64,000 nucleotides of DNA from Vigna angularis (lineage: Eukaryota; Streptophyta; Magnoliopsida; Fabales; Fabaceae): NCBI RefSeq assembly GCF_016808095.1, contig NC_068974.1, forward strand, positions 24,536,825-24,600,824. Reading direction: 5' to 3'. The notes beneath the pieces were generated by a model. That model did no database searches. It was not told where the DNA came from and was given only the letters and a program-made list of their open reading frames with translations. Below are positions 1 through 11,196 of the stretch, piece by piece (the stretch's first letter is position 1; the number at the start of each line of letters is the position of its first letter). A program made the translations under genes and the position numbers.

Positions 1-33
1 CAAAAAGGAAAAAAAAAAAAAAACGTCAAAAAA

Positions 34-152
34 GAGGTGCAACACGAGGACTTCCCAGGAGGTCACCCATCCTAGAACTACTCTCGCCCAAGCACGCTTA
101 ACTGCGGAGTTCTGATGGGATCCGGTGCATTAGTGCTGGTATGATCGCACCT
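34..152 (-). rRNA. 5S ribosomal RNA, array unit 1 (U77 variant)
   Basis: The reverse complement is a 119-nt plant 5S rRNA beginning AGGTGCGATCATACC and ending GTGTTGCACCTC, with the internal promoter words GTTAAGCG and GGATGGGTGACC in their usual places. It is transcribed by RNA polymerase III and is a component of the large ribosomal subunit. RNA position 77 (plus-strand base 76) is U where the third unit has the canonical A, giving GUAGUUC instead of GUAGUAC. On the minus strand, T runs split by GACG follow the gene and would serve as a Pol III terminator. Identification is by sequence recall and is certain; whether this copy is expressed cannot be told. Confidence 0.97.
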
Positions 153-372
153 GCCAATCTTTGCACGATCAATGTACATATCGCTTCGGCAGCGTGTACA
201 AGTTTCAAGACTTCGAGACACGCGTGCGAGTGACCTGAGGTGGATGGTTTGTATCCGAAAAAGCCGTGATAACAGTTAGTTGGAGTCGTGTAGGCGGTAC
301 TTTGGAACTTGGTTGCAACTAACAAGGACGGAAAAAAACGTCAAAAAGGAAAAAAAAAAAAACGTCAAAAAA

Positions 373-491
373 GAGGTGCAACACGAGGACTTCCCAGGAG
401 GTCACCCATCCTAGAACTACTCTCGCCCAAGCACGCTTAACTGCGGAGTTCTGATGGGATCCGGTGCATTAGTGCTGGTATGATCGCACCT
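373..491 (-). rRNA. 5S ribosomal RNA, array unit 2 (U77 variant)
   Basis: Second complete 119-nt 5S gene, 339 bp from unit 1 and apparently identical to it, including U instead of A at RNA position 77 (plus-strand base 415). The upstream region (plus bases 492-521) read on the minus strand has the plant 5S promoter layout: TATGTA at -28 to -23, GC at -12/-11 and C at -1. T runs after the gene act as the terminator. Its near identity with unit 1 in gene and spacer points to recent unit duplication or local homogenisation. Confidence 0.97.
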
Positions 492-710
492 GCCAATCTT
501 TGCACGATCAATGTACATATCGCTTCGGCAGCGTGTACAAGTTTCAAGACTTCGAGACACGCGTGCGAGTGACCTGAGGTGGATGGTTTGTATCCGAAAA
601 AGCCGTGATAACAGTTAGTTGGAGTCGTGTAGGCGGTACTTTGGAACTTGGTTGCAACTAACAAGGACGGAAAAAAACGTCAAAAAGGAAAAAAAAAAAA
701 CGTCAAAAAA

Positions 711-829
711 GAGGTGCAACACGAGGACTTCCCAGGAGGTCACCCATCCTAGTACTACTCTCGCCCAAGCACGCTTAACTGCGGAGTTCTGATGGGATCC
801 GGTGCATTAGTGCTGGTATGATCGCACCT
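711..829 (-). rRNA. 5S ribosomal RNA, array unit 3 (canonical)
   Basis: Third complete 119-nt 5S gene, 338 bp from unit 2. It carries the canonical GUAGUAC (A at RNA position 77, plus base 753), so it differs from units 1 and 2 inside the gene. Its spacer also differs at one visible site (TTGGATCCG where the others have TTGTATCCG). The TATGTA, GC and C(-1) promoter positions and the T-rich terminator are kept. It is the last complete unit before the array ends. Confidence 0.97.
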
Positions 830-1055
830 GCCAATCTTTGCACGATCAATGTACATATCGCTTCGGCAGCGTGTACAAGTTTCAAGACTTCGAGACACGC
901 GTGCGAGTGACCTGAGGTGGATGGTTTGGATCCGAAAAAGCCGTGATAACAGTTAGTTGGAGTCGTGTAGGCGGTACTTTGGAACTTGGTTGCAACTAAC
1001 AAGGACGGAAAAAAACGTCAAAAAGGAAAAAAAAAACGTCAAAAAAGAGGTGCAA
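830..1055 (-). repeat. 5S rDNA spacer and truncated array end
   Basis: This is the 5S intergenic spacer upstream of unit 3 on the minus strand. It ends at 1047-1055 with only the last nine bases of a fourth 5S gene (GAGGTGCAA on the plus strand), after which the sequence becomes unrelated AT-rich DNA. The same spacer separates the other units (153-372 and 492-710). The break lies just inside the 3' end of the 5S gene, so this is the physical edge of the array on this side; the array continues off the window at position 1. Confidence 0.9.
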
Positions 1056-1949
1056 ATTTTAAAATAATCCTAACTTTTGCTCCGGTTAACCGTTTTTCTA
1101 TTATTATATATGCATTTTGGGTAGAAAAAAATTTCTGATACCGTGGTAGCTCGCGTAGCCAGCTAGTGGGTCCAGATCTCCCAAAAAATATTGTTTTCTA
1201 TCTTTTCATAAATTATTTTGTTTTTTCGGAAACTTTGAAAAATTATTTAAAATAGTCACTTTGACTTTTGTGCTGAATCTGTGAGTGTTTTTGATATTTA
1301 TATTTTCGTTTAAATATTTTCTTCTAAAGACATGCTATTTATATTTTCTTTTAAAAAGGTGTTCTTATATACCTAAAAGGGTGTTTAATAACATGAAACA
1401 TTTCTTTCGAATCAATATTTTTCTTTCAAAATGACTTAAAATGTGAATAGACAGCAGCACACGAATAAGAATTTTCTAATACACATAAACGCGACAAAGA
1501 AGGTGAGGTGGAAGGTGCAAAAAATAAATTATATGTTTGTAGTATGTAAAAGCACGTTTGCTCAGAAAATCAAATAGTATAATTGGGACCACTGTGTTGT
1601 CTGTTTTATAACCATTTTTGTGGCTGTCACAACTTTACTGAATAATATGTGTGCCATTCTTGACTCGTTGCTGGACCAATGCAGCAAGACAAACTACTTG
1701 TTGATATCTTCTGAGGTTTATTCATATAGTAGAGATATTTTAATTTGTATTAGATAGAATATTAGAGTATCATTTTTTTTCTAATGATTTTTCTTTTATA
1801 ATGTTATTATTTATTTTATTTACACTCATTTATTCTAAAAATTAATTAATAATATTTAAATTTAATAATTTACTTTTAAAATGTTTAATTAATAACTAAT
1901 TTCGTAGGAATGTTAATAGAGTTGGAGAGGGCGTCAATATATATCCTCT
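1056..1949. other. AT-rich flank of the 5S array, no gene seen
   Basis: About 0.9 kb of AT-rich sequence between the 5S array edge and the first retrotransposon LTR. No long ORF, RNA gene or clear transposon terminus is visible. It may be relic repeat sequence. Confidence 0.5.
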
Positions 1950-3414
1950 TAGTCAACTGTTATAACATATCTGATAGCATACATTATACTCAAACCACTT
2001 CTAATGTCAACTCTAGACAACAAGTCTAGACTGTTTGACTCAACTGAGCTAAACACTAAGTGTTTTAATTCTCTTCAGAATTTACAACATAGTTTAGTAA
2101 ACAAAAGTACAGATTGATAACTCTCAAAGAAAGGATATAAACAATACAAAGAATTTTGTGATTTGCTAAGGTTTTTCACTTCTAGAAACATATCCAACTT
2201 CACTTCTAGAAACATATCCAACATCTAGGAAAACACGTACGTCTTAGGAATAGTAAAACATCTAGGAAAACATTTAGGAATAGAAAAACAATTAGGTTAA
2301 AACACCTAAACGCATGACCAAATGGTTTTTTGTCTAAAAGCATCCAAGAGAGATCAAGCTAAATGCTCAACGCTAACAATACCTTAAATAAGTATTCGAC
2401 ATCTCTTGAAAACAAAAATTAGTCGAGACAATGTCTTTAACAAAACCTTTTAAAAGACTGAATTGTTAAATTATAAGAAAATCTTAAACAAGCTAAACGC
2501 TATATGACCAAAGACTAAATCTAAAGAAGCGTTTACTTGACCAGAAGATACCATCAACTTAACAAATACCTCATCTTACGATGAAGTAGATATCATGCTA
2601 GGTATTCGTCGTGAAAAAGAGCTTAATAAATAAATGCTACCTAACGGAAGAAAATCAAGAGCACTTTGTTGTTCTGAGAAAGCATTAAATGACATTAAAT
2701 GCTCAACATTCAAAAACAACAAAAGTGATAAGTAAAGACATATCTACTGCATGCACAATTTACTCTAATTTTGCAAATAAGCTATTTTACACGCATCTAT
2801 AGTGCTACATATCAAATATAAAAATGTGGACATTAGAGAAAAAGGAGATAATCATGGAAAGTTCCTCACTTGAAGCAAAGTCTAAAATGTTCATACAACC
2901 TACTTATAGCAAAGGAATGAAAAAACATGTCTGCTCTAACAAAAGTTGACTTACACAACACCTACTATGAAAAGAAGAAAGAGAAATTACAAGTATCAAA
3001 ACTATCAATTACAAATCTAGTCCCGGACATATATCCATGAAGTCCATAACTAAAGAGGATAGCTTAAGAGCACAAGAAAATCTTACAATGACATATTCAT
3101 CCTAAAGAGAAGAACAGAGAAAATAACTCAAAGAAAAAAATACATCTGAACTGAAGAAAAGAGAAGAGAAAAGAAGAGAAAAATAGAAAAAGAGAAAAAA
3201 AATACTCTCGAGCTTAAGCGTCAAAATCCTTACTATTGTAAGAGAGAAGAGAAAAACACATGCGAATGTTTAGACTACATTGTATTGTAATCAAATGCTC
3301 TAGTATAGAGATTTAGTCTGAACTACCTGTAACCAATCGTTGATTGCAATTCTGAAGTGAATTAAAACACTTGCAACCGAACTCTGTTTGAGTTAAGGAA
3401 TCTAGGCACGGTAG

Positions 3415-3603
3415 TCTAGTACTCGGAGTGGTTCGAATACTCAAAGGAAAGCTCGAGAGGGAGCTGAGTACCAAGAATGGTGCGAATACTCAAAGGGAAT
3501 CTCGGTAAGGGTGCTGAGTACTAGGAGTGGTGCTAATACTCAGAGTAAATCTCGACGAGGTAGCTGAGTACCATAAGTGGTGCTAATACTCATTTGTAAT
3601 CTT
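3415..3603. repeat. 50-bp tandem repeat, about 3.8 copies
   Basis: Four successive units begin near 3415, 3465, 3515 and 3565, each 50 bp apart and sharing the words CTGAGTAC, GGTGC and AATACTC, with divergence between copies. The array sits just upstream of the predicted LTR end and is probably part of its regulatory or leader region. Confidence 0.85.
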
Positions 3604-3844
3604 GTGAAAATTATAGTGGAACCTCTGCGAAGGAGATTGGACGTAGCTCAATTGGAGCGAACCAATATAAAATATCTTGTGTTATTTTCTATTCTCTTAA
3701 CTAAACGATCCGTTTTTAAAATCTGCAGTTGAGCTTTATTTTTCAAATACAAGAACTTCTAAGTTAAACGATTATTTTTCTTCAAGGAAGTTCTTACAAA
3801 ACACTACAGTAAATTTATTTTAAATAACACGACAAAATTATCAA

Positions 3845-3961
<117 letters not shown>

Positions 3962-4058
3962 TTCAAGAGCTCGATAGCGTGCTATATTATCAAATGGGTT
4001 GTGAAAACATTTTTCATAAACACTATTCAACTCCCCTTTGTGTTTTTCAGGTACTTCA

Positions 4059-4689
4059 AAGGTGGTAGAGAGTGTTGGGTGAGGGAAAGGGAAGGCTAAA
4101 TATTGGGTTTGGAAAGAATAAACTCGTATAATTTCTTCCCGATTTTGCTAAATAGAGAGATCGTTTAAACATAGTGAAATATTTTGTTGTTGAACTACCT
4201 TTGTTACAGAAATGGATTAGTGCCATCTAGAGGTGATGTTATTGGCATTAAAAGAATTTCCTTGAACGATACTCCCTTGCTCCCATTATGTAATTTTCTA
4301 TATGACGTTGAGCAAGATCAGCGTTTAATAGTTTCTTCAGATACCATTTTCTTGATCATTATATTCCATAGGTCGAGAGGAACGTTAAGGTTGATCCAAT
4401 TCTCAAGAGAAAGTTTTGTTGGCTTGTGTTTAATGGGGTTAGCATAAGTGAACTTTCTTATAATGAAAACATCATATGTAGAGATGTTGTTTGTTTGTTT
4501 GGTAGACATTGAGAGGGATGGTTACAAGGTGTTTTTGAACGTGTTTGGAGATTTAGGGTTTCACATAGAAATTTCTTTGAAACTCTGTGTGAGAGAGAGA
4601 TAAGATAAGACTCGAGAGATTATGGAAATATAAGAGTTTTTGGGCAAAGATATGAAAGAGTTGAAGTATTGGCTTTGGTTTTTGTAGAA
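4059..4689. other. Unassigned interval between two LTRs
   Basis: Sequence between two LTR segments. Short open frames exist on both strands (for example 4184-4447 plus), but none shows a recognisable domain or start context. It is probably old internal retrotransposon or host sequence. Confidence 0.4.
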
Positions 4690-5838
4690 ATAGTTTGACC
4701 AATATTCTCAACCAAGAGGGGGGTGAATTGGTTTTCCCCTTTAAAAAATTATTCTTTAAAAAACTTTTCGAAATCTTTGAAGCTTTCTTGGAATGCAATC
4801 AATCAAGAACAAAGATAATGTAAAAGTGTAGGGAAAGAGAGATTCACACAGTTGGTTATACTAGTTCGACCAACTGCCTACATCTAGTTTTCCTTCAATC
4901 AACCTTAGATGAAGGGATACCATTATATTGATAGAGTTCTTACAAGCAAGACATACAGAGAACAATACTCTCAATGTACTCTCCTTCTTAACTCAATACC
5001 AACTATAGCAACCTAGAAAGATCACCCACTTTCTATCACCCTTAGAGTAATACAACCTTTAAGTCGGGGAACTTCACCAAATCCTTTTTCTGGCCGAAGT
5101 AATAGGGAAAACAATCAACCTTGATTACAGATAAATCTGATCTCCAGAAGTACACCTTGAAGTGCAAATATGATCAACAGTGAAACCACAATTGTTGTTG
5201 CAATAAGCTTTAAGAGTTTCTTTCAAATGTAGCAATCTTGATTCTTGAAGATTTCAGGACGCTCCTAAAATTAAAATCTCAACAAAAAGTCAGTTATAAA
5301 AGATATGAATCATAAAAATTATTGAATACAGAGAGCAATATGTCTATTTATAGATTTCTGAAGTCTGACGCATTTTAATCGATTATGCAATTAATGTAAT
5401 CGGTTAAGCATTTCCTTCAGCTTTAACACTTTTACATTTGTACAAAATTTAACAGATTAAAATTGCATGCAATCGATTAAACAATTCATACAAGCCACAA
5501 CTTTGAAAAATATGACCGTTATGACAGTTATGACTTTTTAAGAAAAAAGTTTTCATATGAAACACAGTTTAACCGATTAGGAAAATAACAAAATCTTTCA
5601 TTCATAATACCTTAATGCAATCGATAAAATATGGAGGCATAACCACGAGTTTTAATCGATTTTCCACATAATCTAATCAGTTAAAACTTGATGTTTTGCC
5701 TTTGTTTAACATATATTGATATATGATGAATTTAACAGATTATGCAAACAACTATTTCGCCATTTGTTGTGCAAGAAACTATAAAACATTTCTTTTGTCA
5801 TCATCAAAGCCACATATGTGAGATATGGGTTCAGTTAT
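4690..5838 (-). mobile_element. Copia LTR (3' LTR, minus orientation)
   Basis: This segment is similar in order and motif content to 18945-20298: both carry CAACCAAGAGGGGGG-like sequence and GTGAATTGGTTTT at the low-coordinate end, then long runs of AATCGATTA-like words (here 5380-5760), then a segment next to retrotransposon coding sequence. The adjacent pol fragment (6190-6991) is on the minus strand, so this is the 3' LTR of that element. Ends are approximate. Pol degradation implies an old insertion. Confidence 0.7.
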
Positions 5839-6189
5839 AGAGGGAAATGGACGATTACTATTTTAGAGTATTAATTGTTTTTGGGAAATAGTGATCGAGG
5901 AGTCATAATGTCCATTAAATCACAATTTATGAATTTTGTACGGTTAGGTAAGGTGATAGAGATTTTAAATATTTCTTCAATCTAGACAGTCCTCAAAAGA
6001 ATCATTTAGTTGTACTTTGTACTAAACACAATTATGCATGCAAATATGATGTGTCTTTAGACGATGTGCCTTAGACGATGTGTCTTAGACCAGACAATTG
6101 ATTATGAAATCTCTAAATGATATGTCTTTTAATGTTTTTCACTAGATGCAATGTGTGAGCACTAGATGCATTGAAGTATAACATTCAGT

Positions 6190-6991
6190 CAACATGTTTC
6201 ATGCCCAAAAGATTTTTCAAATATTCAAATATTTCTTCAACTAAAGGTTTTGTAAAAATATCAACAAGTTCATCTCTAGTTTTTATATATTGTAAATCAT
6301 TAATTTCTTTTTGTACATAATCACGAATGAAGTGGTGTCTTATTTCAATATGTTTAGGTACACCAATAGCAACATTATTAAAACAAAAGAAAGGAATTTT
6401 ACTCTCGTAGACGCCATAGTCTTGAAGCTTATTCTTGGTCCAAAGAAGTTGTGAACAACAACTGGCTGCTGATATGTATTCTGCTTTAGCTATGGAAAGA
6501 GCAATTGTTTCTTGCTTCTTACTTGTCCAAGAGACGAGGTTTCCTCCTATGAAATGACATCCTTCACTTGTACTTTTTCTTTCAACTTTGTCTCCAAGCT
6601 AATTTGCATCACAATATCCGAGAAGTCTGTACGATTCTCTTCCTTTAAAGCAAAGACCAAGATTAAACGTTCCAATTAGATAACGAAAGTTGCATTTAAC
6701 AACATTTAAGTGAGTTTTGTCAAGGATTTGATTAAAATATAGCACATAAATAAACATTAAAAATAATATCAGGCAAGACACTATAAGATATAGAAGCGAA
6801 CCTATCATTTGACGATAGATGGTGTTGTCCACTTTTATAGAGCTCTCATCTAACCCCAAGCTAGTTGTTGGATGCATTGGACTCTTTATCTTCTTTGTTT
6901 CTTCCAACTTGAACTTTATAAGCATCTCTTTAAAATACTTTGTCTGGTCAACGTAGATAGTGTTTGCTTCTTGCATGGTTTGCAATCCCAT
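6190..6991 (-). pseudogene. Copia pol fragment: RT end and RNase H (degraded)
   Basis: The minus frame from 6991 to 6599 reads as the end of Copia reverse transcriptase and the start of RNase H: a Met-Gly-Leu-Gln start, 'SPMHPTTSL', 'YRQMIGSLLYL' and 'LLGYCDAN'. Below 6599, other frames continue with the RNase H hallmarks: a Lys-Ser-Thr-Ser-Gly segment, an 'AKAEYISAA' active-site region, 'KHIEIRHHFIRD' and 'DIFTKPL' near 6260. At least one stop and frame changes break it. The catalytic RT motif is missing because the sequence stops at about 6995. This is a dead remnant; its 3' LTR lies at 4690-5838. Confidence 0.85.
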
Positions 6992-7264
6992 AAAAAATAT
7001 TAGTTAATCTATCGTGCTTATTTCAAACCCGTCCTGCATCATTTGGGGAATTAGAAAAGAAACTGAGGATGAAATGTATAATTAAGTTAGGAGAGATATT
7101 CCATTCTTTGGTAAGGACATTAGTGCATTAATATACTTAGCTTAGGAAAGGACAATTGATGAGATGCATCCATTTTTTTGCTAGAAATAGTAAATCTTAT
7201 GTTCTTAACATATAACTTTCTAGATTTGAAGAGCATGAAAGAGAGTGGTGGAGTCAAAGGCAAC

Positions 7265-8762
7265 TGGTACGACTGTCGCGGTCATACAAATTTGATACAA
7301 AAATTATGCAGTATAGTCTAGGATTTGACTCCTAGGTCGTCTCTCAAGGACCAATTTTTGTCGGTTCAGTCTTACACGAAAAAGGGATGGTTTTGTGGAT
7401 GTTTTGTACGGAAAATAAAATTTAAAACTGGAAATTAAATAAAACAGAATTAAAAACACTGAAATAAATCTTAACGACGGTAAAAACTGAACGGTAAAAG
7501 ACTGTAAAAATAGAAAATGGAAAATTACGCAGTGTGCGGTAAAAGACGGTAAAAATCAGTAAACGGAAAATTTAACAGTGTTTGAAATTAAAATGCTGGA
7601 ACAATAAACATGCAAAAACATAACAGCAGTGTAAATAAAATTTACCCAAAGCAACAGTGAAAATGAACAGTAAAAACAACGTTGAAAATAAACTGAACGG
7701 TAAAAAGAAATGACTGAATTTAACTGTGTGGAAAATCATTACTGGTAAAATTTAACAGATAAAATAAAAACACTTAACATGAAAATAAAATTCATCAAAG
7801 ATTCAATACTTGAAATTAAATTCGTTGAACAGTACAACTAAAAATGAAATGACACGTTCAGAAATGAAAACTACGTTTTGGCACTGAAATTAAAATACAG
7901 AGAGTTTTGGAAGAGGAAGAGGCAAGAGCCTCCTCCCAGACGTGGGTAGTTCCTACACTACTCCTAAAATCCACTAAAATCTGCTTCCCAAATCTTAATT
8001 TAATAAAATTCAGCACTTTGCTTTGCATGCCAAGCCATCAACTCCATTTCCCTCTTCTTTCTTTACGTGATTTGCAGCCACAAAATAAAGAAAGCTGTGA
8101 GGTGGCCCCTTCTCCATCCAGCTTCACGGGTTTAGATTTCATAAGCCAAAGACAAAATTCTCCAAGACTATATGGTGGCTCTCACTTTCACGTGTGCAGC
8201 CCATGTATCTCCTTTTATCCATTTTTTAGTGATAAATGTTATTGTGGCAGCTAGCACCTAATATTGTATTTCCTTGTCTGGATGATTCAAGTACAGCCCA
8301 CAAACACTTGGATTTAGCCAATTTCTTTTCTTTTTTTTTAATTCAGCCACATACGTGGCTTCCTCTTTCATTGCTAGACCGTGATCCTTTTACTCTACAA
8401 CAACTGATTGCAGCGTGTGCTGCCTTCCTTTTCTCATCTTGTACCACTTCTTCTTAAGCATTTCCAATCAAGCTCTTATCCGTGTGCACTTCCATAATTG
8501 AATTTCACACCTCTTTTCTTTATTTTAGCTTAAAATAAAATTGATATGGCATTTCTCTAAGTCCCAAAATTTTATCAAAAATTTCCCTACAGTCAATAAT
8601 AAAAATAATAGGCTCAAATAATTCAAATTAATTAAAATAAGAATTTCTGATCAAAATAAGCACAATTAGAGAAAATGGGGAAATATTAGACATTTAAGCA
8701 CAGTTCCCTGATTATTTCTTGTACAATAAACTAAGTGAAGAGAAGAAAATAATGATTCATCA
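7265..8762 (+). mobile_element. Solo LTR (TGTCGCGG family, probable Ty3/Gypsy)
   Basis: The segment starts TGGTACGACTGTCGCGG, ends GATTCATCA and is flanked by a perfect 5-bp direct repeat GCAAC (7260-7264 and 8763-8767). TG...CA ends plus a 5-bp TSD and no coding domain identify a solo LTR of 1498 bp. It shares its beginning (TGTCGCGG, then CTCCTAGGTCGTCTCTCAAG) and its end (CCTGATTA, then GTACAATA) with 21494-24655. Such long LTRs fit the Tat/Ogre branch of Ty3/Gypsy, but no internal region is present to prove it. Orientation is assumed from text similarity only. It interrupts the region upstream of the Copia fragment at 6190-6991. Confidence 0.85.
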
Positions 8763-8976
8763 GCAACCTAGTGACAAAAAAGGTAGAAAATCCTCCATTC
8801 ATGATTGAAATACATTAAAAGTTTCCATGAGAAGAAATTTTGTTCCTTCTTCAACAAAGAAAGGCCTAGAATTAATTGTAAAACTTATTCAAGAGGGAAA
8901 GACTTTCATTAGAAGCCTAGATGATTTCTTCTATAGGGAAACTTTGTTTGAAGAAAAACTTGAAAAATTCTTATAT
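8763..8976. other. Short unassigned stretch between solo LTR and CACTA terminus
   Basis: About 200 bp after the solo LTR. A 66-codon open frame (8827-9027, plus) begins here and runs into the CACTA end. Its lysine- and glutamate-rich sequence resembles no family I know. Confidence 0.4.
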
Positions 8977-9825
8977 CACTACAATAAATGTTGCAATTAC
9001 ATACGGATAGTTACATACGGATTATAATCTGTATGTAATATAGGTATTACATACGGAGTCTGAAAAAGGAGTTACATACGGATATTACATACATATTTAT
9101 ACCTACCAAAATTTCATATGTAACTTCCGTATGCAATATATGCGCGTGGTGGTAGTAGAATTACTTAAGGATTAGGTCCGTATGTAACTGGTAGAATCTG
9201 TATGTAACTATAAACAAATGTTACCTGCCAAAGTTACATATAGATCGGGTAAAGAGAAATTGAATTTAGGTTAACCCTCTTTACTCGAAGCCTCAGTCGA
9301 GCTACTTCTCTCTCTCGAGCCCTAATACCCAACCTCTGCGCTCTCCAGCCCTAATACTCCACTACTCTCGAACCTTTAGTCGATCTCTCTGTCACAAGAT
9401 TCACTCGACCTTTCCTCTCAAACCTTTCTTCTCTAGAGCCGTCACTCGAGCTCTCTTCTCCCTAGCCTTTTGTTCTGTCCAATCCTCACTCCACCTCCCT
9501 TCTCTCAAAACCTGTTCGAAGGTTTTTCCCATCGTCGCCAATGCCAAACAATCTCGGTCAGCAAACAGTTTCATTCGGCCTTCGTGGTTCGGTGTGAGTC
9601 TACGTTGCGTTGTTGGTTAGGTTGACGTTGAGACCTTTATCTCGTAAATGATTCTTCTCTTCCTTCATTTTCGTAGTAATCTGTAATGCCTAAAATGTTT
9701 AAAATCGAAAAAAGGGTCAAACACGCGAACACTAATCTATGTTAATTTTTTTTAATTGGCCCATTTTTGGTTCGTCTCGCAAGACGTAGTTCAATTGTGA
9801 CGAGGCATCGATTAAGGTTGGTGGT
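8977..9825 (+). mobile_element. CACTA-type transposon, 5' end (truncated)
   Basis: CACTACAATAAATG at 8977 matches the CACTA superfamily terminus. It is followed by dense subterminal repeats of TTACATACGGA in both orientations (at least eight, 8998-9235), the arrangement to which CACTA transposases bind. Interior sequence from about 9260 is pyrimidine-rich with repeated CTCGAGC and CCCTAATAC words, resembling a 5' UTR region. No opposite terminus ending TTGTAGTG was found; the element runs into the Gypsy LTR at 9826. It is non-autonomous or broken by that insertion. Confidence 0.75.
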
Positions 9826-11196
9826 TGATAACGATTGAATGTACCGTTATTTGATACTAAAAACACCCTGTTTGACTTAGAAACTAGCTTGAAATCAAAG
9901 TTTTGTGGGAATAAGAGAGTTGAAGAAGAATTTAATGGTTTTGTGCTAGATTCCCTTGTTTTCAACAGAAATTGAGATGATTTGGAAGAAGAGTTGAAGC
10001 AGTAAGGAGTTGGAACTCAGGAAGAGATGGAAAAGCATCAGAAAGAAGGATCGTAGCAGCGCTGAGTGCCACTTAAAGGGCCCTCAACGCCAGAGTACAC
10101 TGGCTCACGCTTGGCTGCCCTTTTTCTGGAGCCTTCAGCGCAGGATGCCCCTGGTTCGCGCTTGGGCACCCATTTCAGGGGCGCTAAGCGCCACTTCCTC
10201 TTGTCGCACCACGCCTGCTTGCCTTCTGAGCTGACCCTGAGCGCCAGTTTTGACCCGCACACCGCCTGGGCGCCCTTAGTGGGGCGTTGAGCGCTAGTCT
10301 CGTGGGCTTGGACCAGTTTTCTGTTATTTTTATGTTCTATTTAAGGACTTGGACGACCTAGGGTTCATCTCATTGGACGAAATAGGGACAAAAACAAACT
10401 TTTTGCTCCCTCAAAGGCAGATTTGGATGCGGAAGCTCCTATCTTCAATTTCTAGGGTTTTATCTTTCATTCTTTTTCCATTATTCATCTAGTTTCACCA
10501 TGTCAATGGTGAACTAAACTCTATTTGTTGTTGGGGAATGATGTAACCTTTGTAAACTCTCATGTATTGAATTTATTTTTGATTATATATGCTTCTTTCA
10601 CTAATTGTTAGGGTAATTCTTCTTTGCGTATTGCTTGCTTTGTTTAACTCATTCATTAGCATGATGTATGATTGCATGAGTACCGGAAGGTATCTTACAA
10701 TTCATGTTCTGGAGAATTATTCCCAGAAGCAGTATTGCTCAGGAATGGGGGTATGAGTTCTGGTTGTCTTACGCTTTCTATCTTCAAAATTAATTATTAG
10801 GAATGCCAGGAATCGTATGAACTAATAATTAAGGATATGCTTTCTTTGCCGAGGCATCGGGTTTTAAATATTTAAGATAGTGACATTGACATTGACATTA
10901 ACGAAGAAGTAGAATTCGTATATACATGAGAGTAAACTAGGTGAAATCTAACCCCAACAACATATTCATCCTATAATATCAAATTCGTTCATCTTTGGAC
11001 TTTTGTCCAATTGATCAAATTGCATGCATATTTACTTTTCAGTATTTGCATTCTAAACCAAAAGAGTTTGTTTTCAAGTCTTATTTAATCAAGAAATCAC
11101 ATAACTGTTTAGGCCGTGAGTCTCTAGGGAAATGATACTTGGTCTTACCATGTTTATTACTTGATACGATTCGGTACACTTGCCGGAGTCTTAACA
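9826..11196 (+). mobile_element. Gypsy LTR, family G copy A
   Basis: Member of a family with four copies in this window. It starts near TGATAACGATTG and contains a GC-rich block of reiterated GCGC(T)GAGCGCC-like words (10055-10300). It then has AGGGTT, a segment with CATCTAGTTTCACCATG and TGTTGTTGGGGAATGATG, and an end near CTTGCCGGAGTCTTAACA. The layout matches 14712-16105 throughout. No primer-binding site follows, so it is a solo or truncated LTR. No clear TSD was found. The 74-codon frames in the GC-rich block are spurious. Confidence 0.8.

Noticed and set aside
98..1002. Three identical 75-aa minus-strand frames repeated every 338-339 bp
   Set aside because: They lie across the 5S rRNA gene and its spacer and repeat only because the rDNA unit repeats.
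34..1055. 5S sequence as part of a Cassandra retrotransposon LTR
   Set aside because: Three complete tandem genes with regular spacers, Pol III upstream elements and T-run terminators indicate true 5S rDNA; no PBS, PPT or LTR ends flank them.
3415..3603. CRISPR-like array of 50-bp units
   Set aside because: The units are contiguous and degenerate with no unique spacers, and the organism is a plant.
4184..4447. 87-aa plus-strand ORF
   Set aside because: No domain, no start context and an equally open frame on the other strand; left as unassigned.
10010..10290. Overlapping 74-aa ORFs on both strands
   Set aside because: Produced by the GC-rich palindromic block of a Gypsy LTR.
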